From Paractinoplanes tereljensis (GTDB lineage Bacteria; Actinomycetota; Actinomycetes; Mycobacteriales; Micromonosporaceae): 64,000 nucleotides of DNA. The translations under genes were made by a program, and so were the position numbers. Positions 49,827 to 57,421 of this stretch are shown in pieces (position 1 is the stretch's first letter; every line of letters starts with the position of its first letter). The notes beneath the pieces were generated by a model, which saw only the letters and a list, made by a program, of their open reading frames with translations, was not told the origin of the DNA and made no database searches. The DNA lies in the NCBI RefSeq assembly GCF_016862435.1, contig NZ_BOMY01000031.1, forward strand, positions 124,001 to 188,000, written 5' to 3'.

Positions 49827-50481
49827 GGTCGATCCGGTAGCCGACGCCGGGCACGGTCGCGATGATCCACGGCTCGCCGAGGCGTTTACGCAGGGCCGAG
49901 ACCGTGATCCGGACGGCGTTGGTGAGCGGGTCGGCGTTCTCGTCCCAGGCCCGTTCCAGCAGCTCCTCGGCGCTGACCAGGCCACCCTCGGCGGCGACCA
50001 GCACCTCCAGCACGGCGAACTGCTTGCGGGTCAGCGCGACGTACCGGTCGTCCCGGAAGACCTCCCGGCGGAACGGGTCGAGCCGCAGCCCGGCGATCTG
50101 GAGCACCGGCGGCCGGGTGTACCCGCGCCGGCGGTCCAGCGCCCGCAGCCGCAGCACGAGTTCCCGCAGCTCGAACGGCTTGGTGAGGTAGTCGTCGGCG
50201 CCCAGCTCGAACCCGGACGCCTTGTCGTCGATCCGGTCGGCCGCGGTGAGCATCAGGATCGGGATCCCGTCGCCGGACGCGACGATCCGGCGGGCCACCT
50301 CGTCGCCGGACGGCCCGGGAATGTCCCGGTCGAGCACCGCCAGGTCGTACGAGTTGACGCTCAGCAGCTCCAGGGCGGTGTCGCCGTCACCGGCGATGTC
50401 GGCCGCGATCGCCTCCAGCCGCAGACCGTCCCGGACGGCCTCGGCCAGGTACGGCTCGTCCTCCACGATCAGTACGCGCAT
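49819..50481 (-). CDS. OmpR/PhoB-family response regulator
   Basis: A 220-residue regulator. The receiver has the acidic pair in VEDEP, Asp in AVLDRDIPG (about residue 51; Arg follows where Leu or Met is more common), Thr in MLTAAD and Lys in LTKPF. The winged helix covers LTRKQFAVLEVLVAAEGGLVSAEELLERAW and ALRKRLGEPWIIATVPGVGYRI. It is translationally coupled to the kinase after it and overlaps the VanZ-like gene before it by 13 nt. Confidence 0.93.
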   Translation of the reverse strand: MRVLIVEDEPYLAEAVRDGLRLEAIAADIAGDGDTALELLSVNSYDLAVLDRDIPGPSGDEVARRIVASGDGIPILMLTAADRIDDKASGFELGADDYLTKPFELRELVLRLRALDRRRGYTRPPVLQIAGLRLDPFRREVFRDDRYVALTRKQFAVLEVLVAAEGGLVSAEELLERAWDENADPLTNAVRITVSALRKRLGEPWIIATVPGVGYRIDRG

Positions 50482-51098
50482 GCCTGAACCCTATGATCGG
50501 CGGTCCGCCACCAGCGGCGCGACGCCAGCCCGGCCAGCATCGCGCCGACCGCGTTGACCAGCACGTCGTCCACCGACGACACCCGGTCCAGCTGGAAGAC
50601 GTACTGGGCGGTCTCGATCAGGATCGAGCAGCCGGCCCCGAGCACCAGGATCCGCGGCAGCGACGCCAGCGCCGCGAACCGGATCGGCCCGAAGAACCCC
50701 AGCGCCGCGAAGACCAGCAGGTTCCCGCCGATCCCGAACGCACCCATCGAGACCAGGTCGCGCAGCGGGATCAGGCTCACCCGCCCGGGCACGACACCGG
50801 CTCCCGGCCCGGGCATCAGGGTCAGCCACAGCCACGGCACGGTCCCGTAGACCAGGCCCACCAGCGCCGCGCCGCCGGTGTCCCGCCGGAAGAAGATCAA
50901 AGCCCAGGCCACGAGTACGGCCACCGGCAGCCCGACCAGCGTCATCAGAACCACGCCGTTCTCGGTGTCGTAGCAGCCGTGCCAGTGCCCGGTCAGGCAC
51001 CGCGGAGCGGCCATCGTGAGCGGCCGCCGCACCGCGAACAGCGCGCCGGCCAGGCCGAGGACAGCCAGGCCGGCGAAGGCGATCCTGCGCAGATTCAT
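50469..51098 (-). CDS. VanZ-like membrane protein
   Basis: A 209-residue protein with about five membrane segments. The VanZ-type signature is NLLVFAALGFFGPIRF followed by SILIETAQYVFQLDRVSSVDDVLVNAVGAMLAGL, where the conserved Glu-Gln and DD/N residues of the family are visible. VanZ confers low-level teicoplanin resistance in enterococci by an unknown mechanism. The 13-nt overlap with the response-regulator gene makes it the first gene of an envelope-stress-like operon. The ATG at 51098 starts the first helix. Confidence 0.8.
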   Translation of the reverse strand: MNLRRIAFAGLAVLGLAGALFAVRRPLTMAAPRCLTGHWHGCYDTENGVVLMTLVGLPVAVLVAWALIFFRRDTGGAALVGLVYGTVPWLWLTLMPGPGAGVVPGRVSLIPLRDLVSMGAFGIGGNLLVFAALGFFGPIRFAALASLPRILVLGAGCSILIETAQYVFQLDRVSSVDDVLVNAVGAMLAGLASRRWWRTADHRVQACAY

Positions 51099-51143
51099 CC
51101 GCCCAGTGAAGACCACCGGTTGTTGCGGGAGCGTATCGAAAAA

Positions 51144-52817
51144 CTAGCGGACGAAGCGCTCCCGGCGCACCGTCGGGCGGCGGCCCCGGATGGTGCTGCG
51201 CTGCATCGCGGCGATGACCATGTCGGCGGCCGGCTCCGGCACCTCGACCAGCGAGAACCGGTCGGTGATCTGGATCGCGCCGATGTCCCGGGCACTCAGC
51301 CCCGACTCGCCGGCGATCGCGCCCACCAGGTCCTGCGGGCGCAGCCCGGCCCGCCGCCCGATGCCGAAGAACAACCGGGCCACGCTCGAGTCGGACGGCC
51401 GGTCCCGCCGGCCACCGCCCGCACGGTCCCGGCCGCTCGGAGCACGGTCGCCGGCCGCGGGCGACGGCGAGGGGATCTCTTCCTCCTCGACGTCACCGCC
51501 GGCCGCCTCGTGCAGCAGCTTCACCGCGGCCAGCGCGATGTTCTCCACGTCGAACTCGTCGGTCAGCGAGTCGAGGACGACCCGGAACCGCTCGAGGTCG
51601 TCGGTCTCCAGGCTGGCCTGCAACGCCGTACGCGTAAGTTCCAGCCGCCGGGCCCGCAGGTCGGTGACCGTCGGCAGTTTTTCCAGGGTGATCCGCTGGC
51701 CGGTGAGCCGCTCGATGGCCTTGAGCATCCGCTGCTCGCGCGGCTCGGCCAGGGTGATCGCCGAGCCCTCGCGGCCGGCCCGGCCGACCCGGCCGATCCG
51801 GTGCACGTACGCCTCGGGGGCGGCCGGCACATTGAAGTTGATCACGTGGGTCAGCTGTTCCACGTCCAGGCCGCGGGCCGCCACGTCGGTCGCGACAAGC
51901 AGCTCGGTGCTCCCGGCGCGCAGCCGGTTCATCACCCGGTCGCGCTGGTCCTGGCTCATCCCGCCGTGCAGTGCCTCGGCCCGATACCCGCGGCCGTTCA
52001 GCGTCTCGGTGACCTGGTCGACCTCTTCCCGGGTGCGGCAGAAGACGATCGCCGAGGTCGGCGCCTCCACGTCCAGGATCCGGCCGAGGGCGGCCGTCTT
52101 GTGCGCGCGGGCGACGATGTAGGCGCTCTGCCGCACCAGCGGGAGCTCGCCCGGCTCGACACCCTTGCGGCCCATCGTGATCCGCACCGGGTTGCGCAGG
52201 TGGCGCCGGGCGATGCCGTCGATCCGGGGCGGCATGGTGGCCGAGAAGAGCACGGTCTGCCGGGTCTCCGGCGTCTCGGCCAGGATCGCCTCGATGTCCT
52301 CGGCGAAGCCCATGTCGAGCATCTCGTCGGCCTCGTCGAGCACGACGGTGCGCACGTCGCCGAGCTTCAGCGTGCCCCGTTCGATGTGGTCGAGCACCCG
52401 GCCCGGCGTGCCGACGACGACGTCCACGCCACGGGCCAGCGCCTGCAGCTGCCGGCCGATCGGCTGTCCGCCGTACACCGGCAGCACCCGGACGCCCAGC
52501 TCCCGGCCGTACCGGTGGACGGCCTGGGACACCTGCTCGGCCAGCTCGCGGGTCGGCACCAGGACGAGCGCGCCCGGCCCGGCGTCGCGCCGGCCGGCGG
52601 CCAGCGCCTGCAGCACCGGCAGCGCGAACGCGGCGGTCTTGCCGGTGCCGGTCGCGGCCTGGCCGACCAGGTCGTTGCCGGCCACCAGCGGCGGGATCGC
52701 TTCCTGCTGGATCGGGGTCGGTTCTTCGTAGCCGAGGCTGGTCAGTGCACGGAGCAGTTCCGCCCGCAAACCCAGCCCGGCGAAGCCCGCCACGGACTCG
52801 AACGGATCATTTTCCAT
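51144..52817 (-). CDS. DEAD-box ATP-dependent RNA helicase
   Basis: A 557-residue DEAD-box helicase of the CsdA/DbpA group. The motifs appear in order: Q motif (GYEEPTPIQQEAIPPL), motif I ATGTGKTAAF, Ia PTRELAEQV, Ib TPGRVLDH, II DEAD, III SATMP, V ARGLDVEQ and VI HRIGRVGRAGREG. A C-terminal DbpA-type RNA-binding domain (VARLFFGIGRRAGLRPQDLVGAIAGESGL) and an Arg-rich end follow. It unwinds structured RNA in ribosome assembly or cold adaptation. Two in-frame ATGs (52829 and 52817) compete and neither has a good ribosome-binding site. Confidence 0.92.
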   Translation of the reverse strand: MENDPFESVAGFAGLGLRAELLRALTSLGYEEPTPIQQEAIPPLVAGNDLVGQAATGTGKTAAFALPVLQALAAGRRDAGPGALVLVPTRELAEQVSQAVHRYGRELGVRVLPVYGGQPIGRQLQALARGVDVVVGTPGRVLDHIERGTLKLGDVRTVVLDEADEMLDMGFAEDIEAILAETPETRQTVLFSATMPPRIDGIARRHLRNPVRITMGRKGVEPGELPLVRQSAYIVARAHKTAALGRILDVEAPTSAIVFCRTREEVDQVTETLNGRGYRAEALHGGMSQDQRDRVMNRLRAGSTELLVATDVAARGLDVEQLTHVINFNVPAAPEAYVHRIGRVGRAGREGSAITLAEPREQRMLKAIERLTGQRITLEKLPTVTDLRARRLELTRTALQASLETDDLERFRVVLDSLTDEFDVENIALAAVKLLHEAAGGDVEEEEIPSPSPAAGDRAPSGRDRAGGGRRDRPSDSSVARLFFGIGRRAGLRPQDLVGAIAGESGLSARDIGAIQITDRFSLVEVPEPAADMVIAAMQRSTIRGRRPTVRRERFVR

Positions 52818-52873
52818 GGTGACAACCATAGGTTCACTTGGTTGTCCGCTCGGAACGGGGTATTCCAGGCGGT

Positions 52874-53404
52874 ATGAAGCGTGGCTTTGTCGTCCAGCGG
52901 CACCGGGCCAGCCGGCTGCACTACGATCTGCGGCTCGAGCTCGATGGTGTGCTGGTCAGCTGGGCGGTGCCGAAGGGTCCGACGCTCGATCCGGCGGTCC
53001 GCCGCGGCGCCTACCACGTCGAGGACCACGCGCTTTCGCACGCCGATTTCGAGGGCAAACTCGGCACCGGCGACGTGATCGTCTGGGACAACGGCAGCTG
53101 GGTGCCACGCGAGGCGGACGATCCGGCGGCGGCTCTGGCCGCCGGCGAGCTTCATTTCGATCTGTACGGCGTGAAGCTGCACGGCCGATTCGTCCTGATC
53201 CACACCCGCGGCAAGGACTGGCTGCTGCTGCACAAACGGGATGAGCACGCGGTCGAGGGCTGGAACCCCGAGGACCATCCGCGCTCGGTGGTGTCCGGTC
53301 GCACGAACGATGACGTGCAGGCGGGTTTGAGCTTTTCCCCCTCGGGCATCCCATTTTCGGCCGATCGAGAGAACACGGAGTGGATATCTGATGAAGGTGC
53401 TTAA
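52874..53404 (+). CDS. LigD-type DNA 3'-phosphoesterase domain protein
   Basis: A 176-residue stand-alone version of the phosphoesterase domain of bacterial non-homologous end-joining ligase LigD. The core is FVVQRHRASRLHYDLRLELDGVLVSWAVPKGPTLDP, whose His, Asp and Arg residues form the active site, followed by VEDHALSHADFEG, DVIVWDNGSW and FVLIHTRGKDWLLLHKRDEHA. It trims 3'-phosphates or ribonucleotides at DNA ends. No ligase or polymerase domain or ku gene is in the window. It overlaps the next gene by 14 nt. Confidence 0.88.
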   Translation: MKRGFVVQRHRASRLHYDLRLELDGVLVSWAVPKGPTLDPAVRRGAYHVEDHALSHADFEGKLGTGDVIVWDNGSWVPREADDPAAALAAGELHFDLYGVKLHGRFVLIHTRGKDWLLLHKRDEHAVEGWNPEDHPRSVVSGRTNDDVQAGLSFSPSGIPFSADRENTEWISDEGA

Positions 53405-53669
53405 GCTGGCCACCGGGTTCGCGGTGGGTTACGTGCTGGGTTCCCGCGCCGGCCGGGAGAAGTTCGAGCAGATCGCGGCGACCGCGCGCAAGGTGCGGGA
53501 GAGCCCGACGGTGATTCAGGCGCAGGAAAAGGCCAAGACCCTGCTGGGTACGGGTACGAGCACCAGCACCACCGTGCCCGTGGTCGAGGCGACCCCCCGC
53601 CCCCGCCCGCCGAAGACCGAGCCGGTGAGCGTCACCACACCGGTGACGAACGGCAGCCCGCTGGTCTGA
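53391..53669 (+). CDS. Small YtxH-like protein
   Basis: A 92-residue protein with an N-terminal glycine-rich amphipathic or membrane-associating segment (LATGFAVGYVLGSRAGREKFEQI), the standard opening of small YtxH-like stress proteins in actinobacteria, and a disordered Thr/Pro-rich tail. The function is unknown. It starts inside the 3' end of the phosphoesterase gene (14-nt overlap), so the two are co-translated. A strong hairpin terminator follows 16 bp after its stop. Confidence 0.75.
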   Translation: MKVLKLATGFAVGYVLGSRAGREKFEQIAATARKVRESPTVIQAQEKAKTLLGTGTSTSTTVPVVEATPRPRPPKTEPVSVTTPVTNGSPLV

Positions 53670-53685
53670 CCCGGGCTCACGACCG

Positions 53686-53722
53686 ATCGGCAGCGCCACC
53701 CGTTCGCGGTGGCGCTGCCGAT
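53686..53722. terminator. 15-bp perfect hairpin between convergent genes
   Basis: ATCGGCAGCGCCACC and GGTGGCGCTGCCGAT pair perfectly over 15 bp around a 7-nt loop (CGTTCGC). It fills the 65-bp gap between the convergent YtxH-like and SDR genes. No long U-run follows, as is common for actinobacterial terminators. Confidence 0.85.
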
Positions 53723-53734
53723 GTCGTTCCGGGG

Positions 53735-54484
53735 TCAGACCTGGCTGGCGCCGCCGTCGACGTAGATCTCGGCGCCGGTCATGTAACTGCTGTTGCCGGA
53801 AGCCAGGAAGAGCACCGCGTCGGCGATCTCCTCGGGCCGGCCCAGGCGGTTCATCGGTACGCCCGAGGCAAGGCCCTTGAACAGCTGCTCGGCCGACTCC
53901 GGGTCGGGCGCCAGGCCGCTGAGGCCCGGGGTGGCGATCGGGCCCGGGGCGATGCTGTTGACCCGGATGCCCTTCTCCACCAGCTCCGCCGCCCAGCTGC
54001 GGGTGAACGAGCGCAGCGCGGCCTTGGTGGCGGCGTAGACGCTGAACGACGCGGCGCCCTTGGTGTCGATGTTGGAGCTGGTCAGGATCACCGAGGAGCC
54101 GGGGTTGAGCAGCGGCAGCGCCTTCTGCACGGTGAACACGGTGCCGCCGACGTTGGTGTTGAACGTGTCGGCGTAGTGCTGCCAGGTGACGTCGGCGAGC
54201 GCGGCGAACTCGCCGCCACCGGCGTTCGCGAACAGCACGTCGAGCCCCTGACCGCGCTCCCGGATCGCTGCGAAGACCCGGTCGAGGTCCTCGAGGTTGG
54301 CCACGTCGGCGCGCACGCCGGTGGCGTTCTCCCCGATCGCGGCGACGGCCGCGTCGAGGGCGTCCTGACGCCGGCCGGTCAGGAAGACGTGCGCACCCTC
54401 GGCGGCCAGCCGGTGGGCGGCGGCCAGGCCGATGCCCGAGGTGGCGCCGGTGACGAGGGCGGTCTTGCCGGTGAGCTGTCCCAT
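53735..54484 (-). CDS. Short-chain dehydrogenase/reductase
   Basis: A 249-residue classical SDR: TGATSGIG cofactor motif (residues about 12-19), NAGG, catalytic Ser in ILTSSNID, Tyr/Lys in YAATKAAL, and the C-terminal YVDGGASQV typical of the family. The preceding RADVANLEDL suggests NADP use because of the Arg/Asp context after strand 2 (GRRQDAL). It is divergent from a TetR gene whose operators lie in the gap, so it is probably repressed by that regulator. Substrate unknown. Confidence 0.92.
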   Translation of the reverse strand: MGQLTGKTALVTGATSGIGLAAAHRLAAEGAHVFLTGRRQDALDAAVAAIGENATGVRADVANLEDLDRVFAAIRERGQGLDVLFANAGGGEFAALADVTWQHYADTFNTNVGGTVFTVQKALPLLNPGSSVILTSSNIDTKGAASFSVYAATKAALRSFTRSWAAELVEKGIRVNSIAPGPIATPGLSGLAPDPESAEQLFKGLASGVPMNRLGRPEEIADAVLFLASGNSSYMTGAEIYVDGGASQV

Positions 54485-54505
54485 GATCTTCCATCCTTAG
54501 TTCTG

Positions 54506-54553
54506 TACCGCTTGGTATGGAAGTGACCGTAGCACTTCTGTACCGATCGGTTA
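54506..54553. promoter_or_regulatory. Two TetR-type operators
   Basis: TTCTGTACCG-CTTGGTATGG (from 54501) and TTCTGTACCG-ATCGGTTAGG (from 54536) are 35 bp apart and match at 15 of 20 positions. Each is centred on TACCGxxxGGT (cores 54506-54517 and 54541-54553), with ACCGATCGGT a perfect palindrome in the second. They fill the divergent gap between the SDR and TetR genes. Confidence 0.7.
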
Positions 54554-54562
54554 GGATGAGCT

Positions 54563-55129
54563 ATGCCACAGGGAAGACCACGCGGATTCGATGCGGAGGC
54601 GACACTCGACCGGGCCGTGGAGGTGTTCTGGCGGCTGGGCTACGACGGCGCCTCGCTGAGCGACCTGACCGACGCGATGGGCATCAACCGCCCGAGCCTG
54701 TACGCCGCGTACGGCAACAAGGAGGAGCTCTTCCACCGCGCGGTGGCCCGCTACGCCGAGGCCGACATGGCGTACGCCCGGGAGGCGCTGGCCGAGCCCA
54801 CGGCGTACACGGTGATTGAGAAATTCCTGCGGTCCAACGCCGACGCGCTGACCCGGACCGACCGCCCAGCCGGGTGTTTGTCGATCCAGGGCGGCTTGGC
54901 CGGCGGCACCGCGGCCGAATTCCTGGCCGCGAGCCGGCTGGCCGGCGAGGCCGCGCTGGCCGACCGCCTGGCCCAGGCCCCCGATCTCCCGGCCGGCACC
55001 GACCCGGTGGCGCTGGCCCGCTACGTCATGGTGGTGAGCGAGGGCAACGCCGTACACGCGGCGGCCGGCGTAGACCGAGCCAGCCTGCACGCCACGGTCG
55101 ACATCGCCCTGCAAGCGATCCCGCGCTAG
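54563..55129 (+). CDS. TetR-family transcriptional regulator
   Basis: A 188-residue TetR-type repressor. The helix-turn-helix region is LDRAVEVFWRLGYDGASLSDLTDAMGINRPSLYAAYGNKEELFHRAVARY. The C-terminal part (GCLSIQGGLAGGTAAEFLAASR) matches the TetR_C subfamily often paired with SDR genes, where the conserved Cys in CL has been linked to sensing of reactive compounds. It is divergent from the SDR gene with two clear operator copies between them. Confidence 0.92.
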   Translation: MPQGRPRGFDAEATLDRAVEVFWRLGYDGASLSDLTDAMGINRPSLYAAYGNKEELFHRAVARYAEADMAYAREALAEPTAYTVIEKFLRSNADALTRTDRPAGCLSIQGGLAGGTAAEFLAASRLAGEAALADRLAQAPDLPAGTDPVALARYVMVVSEGNAVHAAAGVDRASLHATVDIALQAIPR

Positions 55130-55511
55130 AGCTTCGCGAGGGGCGGGCTTCCGGAAAGAGCAAATCCATATTCCGTACGCGCCACCCCGGTCCCGTGGCG
55201 CTCGGTCCCGGCAGGCGCGACTCACCCTCCGCGCGCCCGCCACGGGCGGTTTCGGCCCAAGACCCCGACCCAACCCGCCGGCAGGCGGCGGTCCGCCCCG
55301 CAGACCAGGACAAACACCAGCCTGAAGATCGCGCGCTTACCGTAGGTGAGCAGAGCAGCGCGTATGGGTGAGCAGAGCAAAGCGCTCGGGGTGGGTGTGC
55401 GGTTGCGCGAGCGTCGCGGCACGTGCCGGTGTCGCACGCCGGTCGCGCGGTGGCGGCGGCCGGGGGTAGTTGCGGTTGTCGACGGCGTCGGCCGTACCGG
55501 AAAGGTCCGGT
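55130..55511. other. Gene-free stretch with a short direct repeat
   Basis: This 382-bp stretch contains no convincing gene in any frame. It holds a 13-bp direct repeat, GGTGAGCAGAGCA, at 55345-55357 and 55367-55379, each followed by a G/C-rich AGCGC-like run, and GGTCCGGT next to TACCGGA near its end (55494-55513). It lies downstream of the TetR gene and of the convergent oxidoreductase. No hairpin terminator was recognised. Confidence 0.5.
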
Positions 55512-56426
55512 CTAGATCTTGAGTACGACCTTCGTGCGCAGGTCGCCGCTCTCCAGGCGGGCGTGCACCGCGGCGGCGTCGGCCAGCGGGGCCACCGTTT
55601 GCGGCTGCAGGGTCAGCCGGCCCGCCGCGAGTTCGGACATCACCAGGTTCAGGGCGGCGGGCACGCCCTCGGGGACCACGTTGGACAGCGTTACGCCCAG
55701 GTCGTGGGCTCGGTGATCGGCCAGCGTGATGACCCGTTGCGGGCCGCCGGCCAGGGCGATCGCGGCCGGCAGGTCGCTGCGGCCGGACGCGTCGAACACC
55801 GCGTCGACCTTCCGGTCGCCGAGCGCGGCGTCGGCCGGGGTGGCGCCGAGGGTGGCGTAGTCGACCGGGGTGGCGCCCAGCTCCCGGGCGGCGGCGAAGT
55901 CGCCCGGCCGGACCGCCGCGATCACGGTGACCCCGCGGGCCACCGCGAGCTGGGTGGCGATCCGGCCGACCGAGCCGGCCGCACCTAGCAGTAGCAACGT
56001 CTCTCCGGCGCCGACCGCGAGCTGGTCCAGCACCCGCGCGGCGGCCTCGCCGGACGCGGGCAGCGCGGCCGCGTCGGTCCAGGTCACCGAGGCCGGCTTG
56101 CGGACCCAGAAGTCGGCGACGGCCAGCTCCGCGTAGCCGCCGAGACCGGGCAGGAAGACCGCCACCTCGTCGCCGGTGGTCACGTCGGTCACGTCCGGGC
56201 CGGCGCTCTCGACGACACCGGCCGCCTCGAAGCCCAGGACCGCGCCGGGGCCGGCCGGGAATACCGCCGCCAGGTGCCCGGCCCGGATCGCCAGGTCGGT
56301 GGGGCCGACGCCGGCGAAACGCACCGCGACCCGGATCTGGCCCGGGCCGGGCGGACCGACCTCGGTCTCGCCGATCTGCAGGACTTCTGGCGGCCCGTAG
56401 CCGCTGATCACCACCGCTCTGGTCAT
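55512..56426 (-). CDS. Zinc-independent medium-chain oxidoreductase (quinone-oxidoreductase-like)
   Basis: A 304-residue MDR-superfamily protein. The N-terminal GroES-like domain reads GYGPPEVLQIGETEVGPPGPGQIRVAVRFAGVGPTDLAIRAG, without the zinc-binding Cys of alcohol dehydrogenases. The Rossmann motif is LLLGAAGSVGRIATQLA (AAGSVG). It ends ARLESGDLRTKVVLKI, as in NADPH:quinone reductases. It probably reduces quinones or enones with NADPH. It is monocistronic; the 200-bp gap upstream is shared with the divergent ACT-domain gene and shows no clear operator. Confidence 0.9.
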   Translation of the reverse strand: MTRAVVISGYGPPEVLQIGETEVGPPGPGQIRVAVRFAGVGPTDLAIRAGHLAAVFPAGPGAVLGFEAAGVVESAGPDVTDVTTGDEVAVFLPGLGGYAELAVADFWVRKPASVTWTDAAALPASGEAAARVLDQLAVGAGETLLLLGAAGSVGRIATQLAVARGVTVIAAVRPGDFAAARELGATPVDYATLGATPADAALGDRKVDAVFDASGRSDLPAAIALAGGPQRVITLADHRAHDLGVTLSNVVPEGVPAALNLVMSELAAGRLTLQPQTVAPLADAAAVHARLESGDLRTKVVLKI

Positions 56427-56626
56427 GGACCGACTCTATGTCGATCTTGGAGGGCCGCCGGCATGACCGGCATCACTGCGCCGCGCGCCGCATGATGAGG
56501 CACACAGACCGGTAGTTAGACGCCTTCCGGAATGATTAATGGCGATTTCACAAAAGGCCGGACAGTTTCCCTCCCCGATACAGCGAGTAATCGGCCGGGA
56601 CACGCGGGCCGCCCAGGATCGTCGTC

Positions 56627-57421
56627 ATGAAGACCTTCGACCGCTCCCGGGCGACCCACTGGGCCGCCGACCTGATCGACGTGGCCGCAGTGTTCTTCGC
56701 GGTCGGCACCGCGCACCTGTTCGTCACCCTGCTCGGCGAGCGCACCCACGGCGCGGCGATGCTCGTCGCCAGCGGGGCCATCCTGGTCGCCGGGGCGCTG
56801 CTGCGCCGGCGATGGAGCCGGCGGCGGCAACCCACCGGCCGTTCCCGGCACGCCACCCTGCCCGACATGCTGGCCACCATGCCGGCCGGCGAGTGCGCGC
56901 TGATGCGGCTGCGCACCACCCTGCCGGACCGCCCCGGCACGCTGGCCCGGCTCAGCGCCGGGCTGGCCGGACGCGGCGTCAACATCCTGGCCATCCAGAT
57001 ACACCCCGCCGAGGACGGGGCCGTGGACGAGTTGCTGGTCGCGGTGCCCCGGCAGATGACGGCCGACGACCTGGTCGCCGCGGTCGCGGCCGGCGGCGGC
57101 CGGCACACCGAGGTCAGCCACGCCGACGCCCACGACCTGGTCGACCCGGCCACTCGGGCGCTGAGCGTCGCCCGGCAGGCGGTGGCCGGCACCACCACTC
57201 CCGACGAGGCGATCCACCGCCTGCTCGACGCCGATCTGACCAGCGCGCCGCCGCCCGGCGCCGGGCACGTGGCCGCGCTGCACGGCACCGACGGCCGGCC
57301 GCAGTTCCTGGCCCGCCCGGCACCGGCCTTCACCCCGACCGAGGTCTCCCGCGCCCAGTCCCTGATCGACCTGTGCGAGGCGGTCAGATCGGCGTCGACT
57401 GCAGCTCGCGGCGGGAGGTGA
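56627..57421 (+). CDS. ACT-domain membrane-associated protein
   Basis: A 264-residue protein with two N-terminal membrane segments (about residues 12-60: LIDVAAVFFAVGTAHLFVTLL and AAMLVASGAILVAGALL), a basic linker, an ACT domain at about 90-145 (MRLRTTLPDRPGTLARLSAGLAGRGVNILAIQIHPAEDGAVDELLVAVP) and a C-terminal tail of unknown fold. The ACT domain probably binds an amino acid, so it may be a membrane-linked sensor. The membrane-ACT combination is not one I recognise as a named family. Its 3' end overlaps the convergent LuxR gene by 38 nt, the largest such overlap in the window. Confidence 0.7.
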   Translation: MKTFDRSRATHWAADLIDVAAVFFAVGTAHLFVTLLGERTHGAAMLVASGAILVAGALLRRRWSRRRQPTGRSRHATLPDMLATMPAGECALMRLRTTLPDRPGTLARLSAGLAGRGVNILAIQIHPAEDGAVDELLVAVPRQMTADDLVAAVAAGGGRHTEVSHADAHDLVDPATRALSVARQAVAGTTTPDEAIHRLLDADLTSAPPPGAGHVAALHGTDGRPQFLARPAPAFTPTEVSRAQSLIDLCEAVRSASTAARGGR

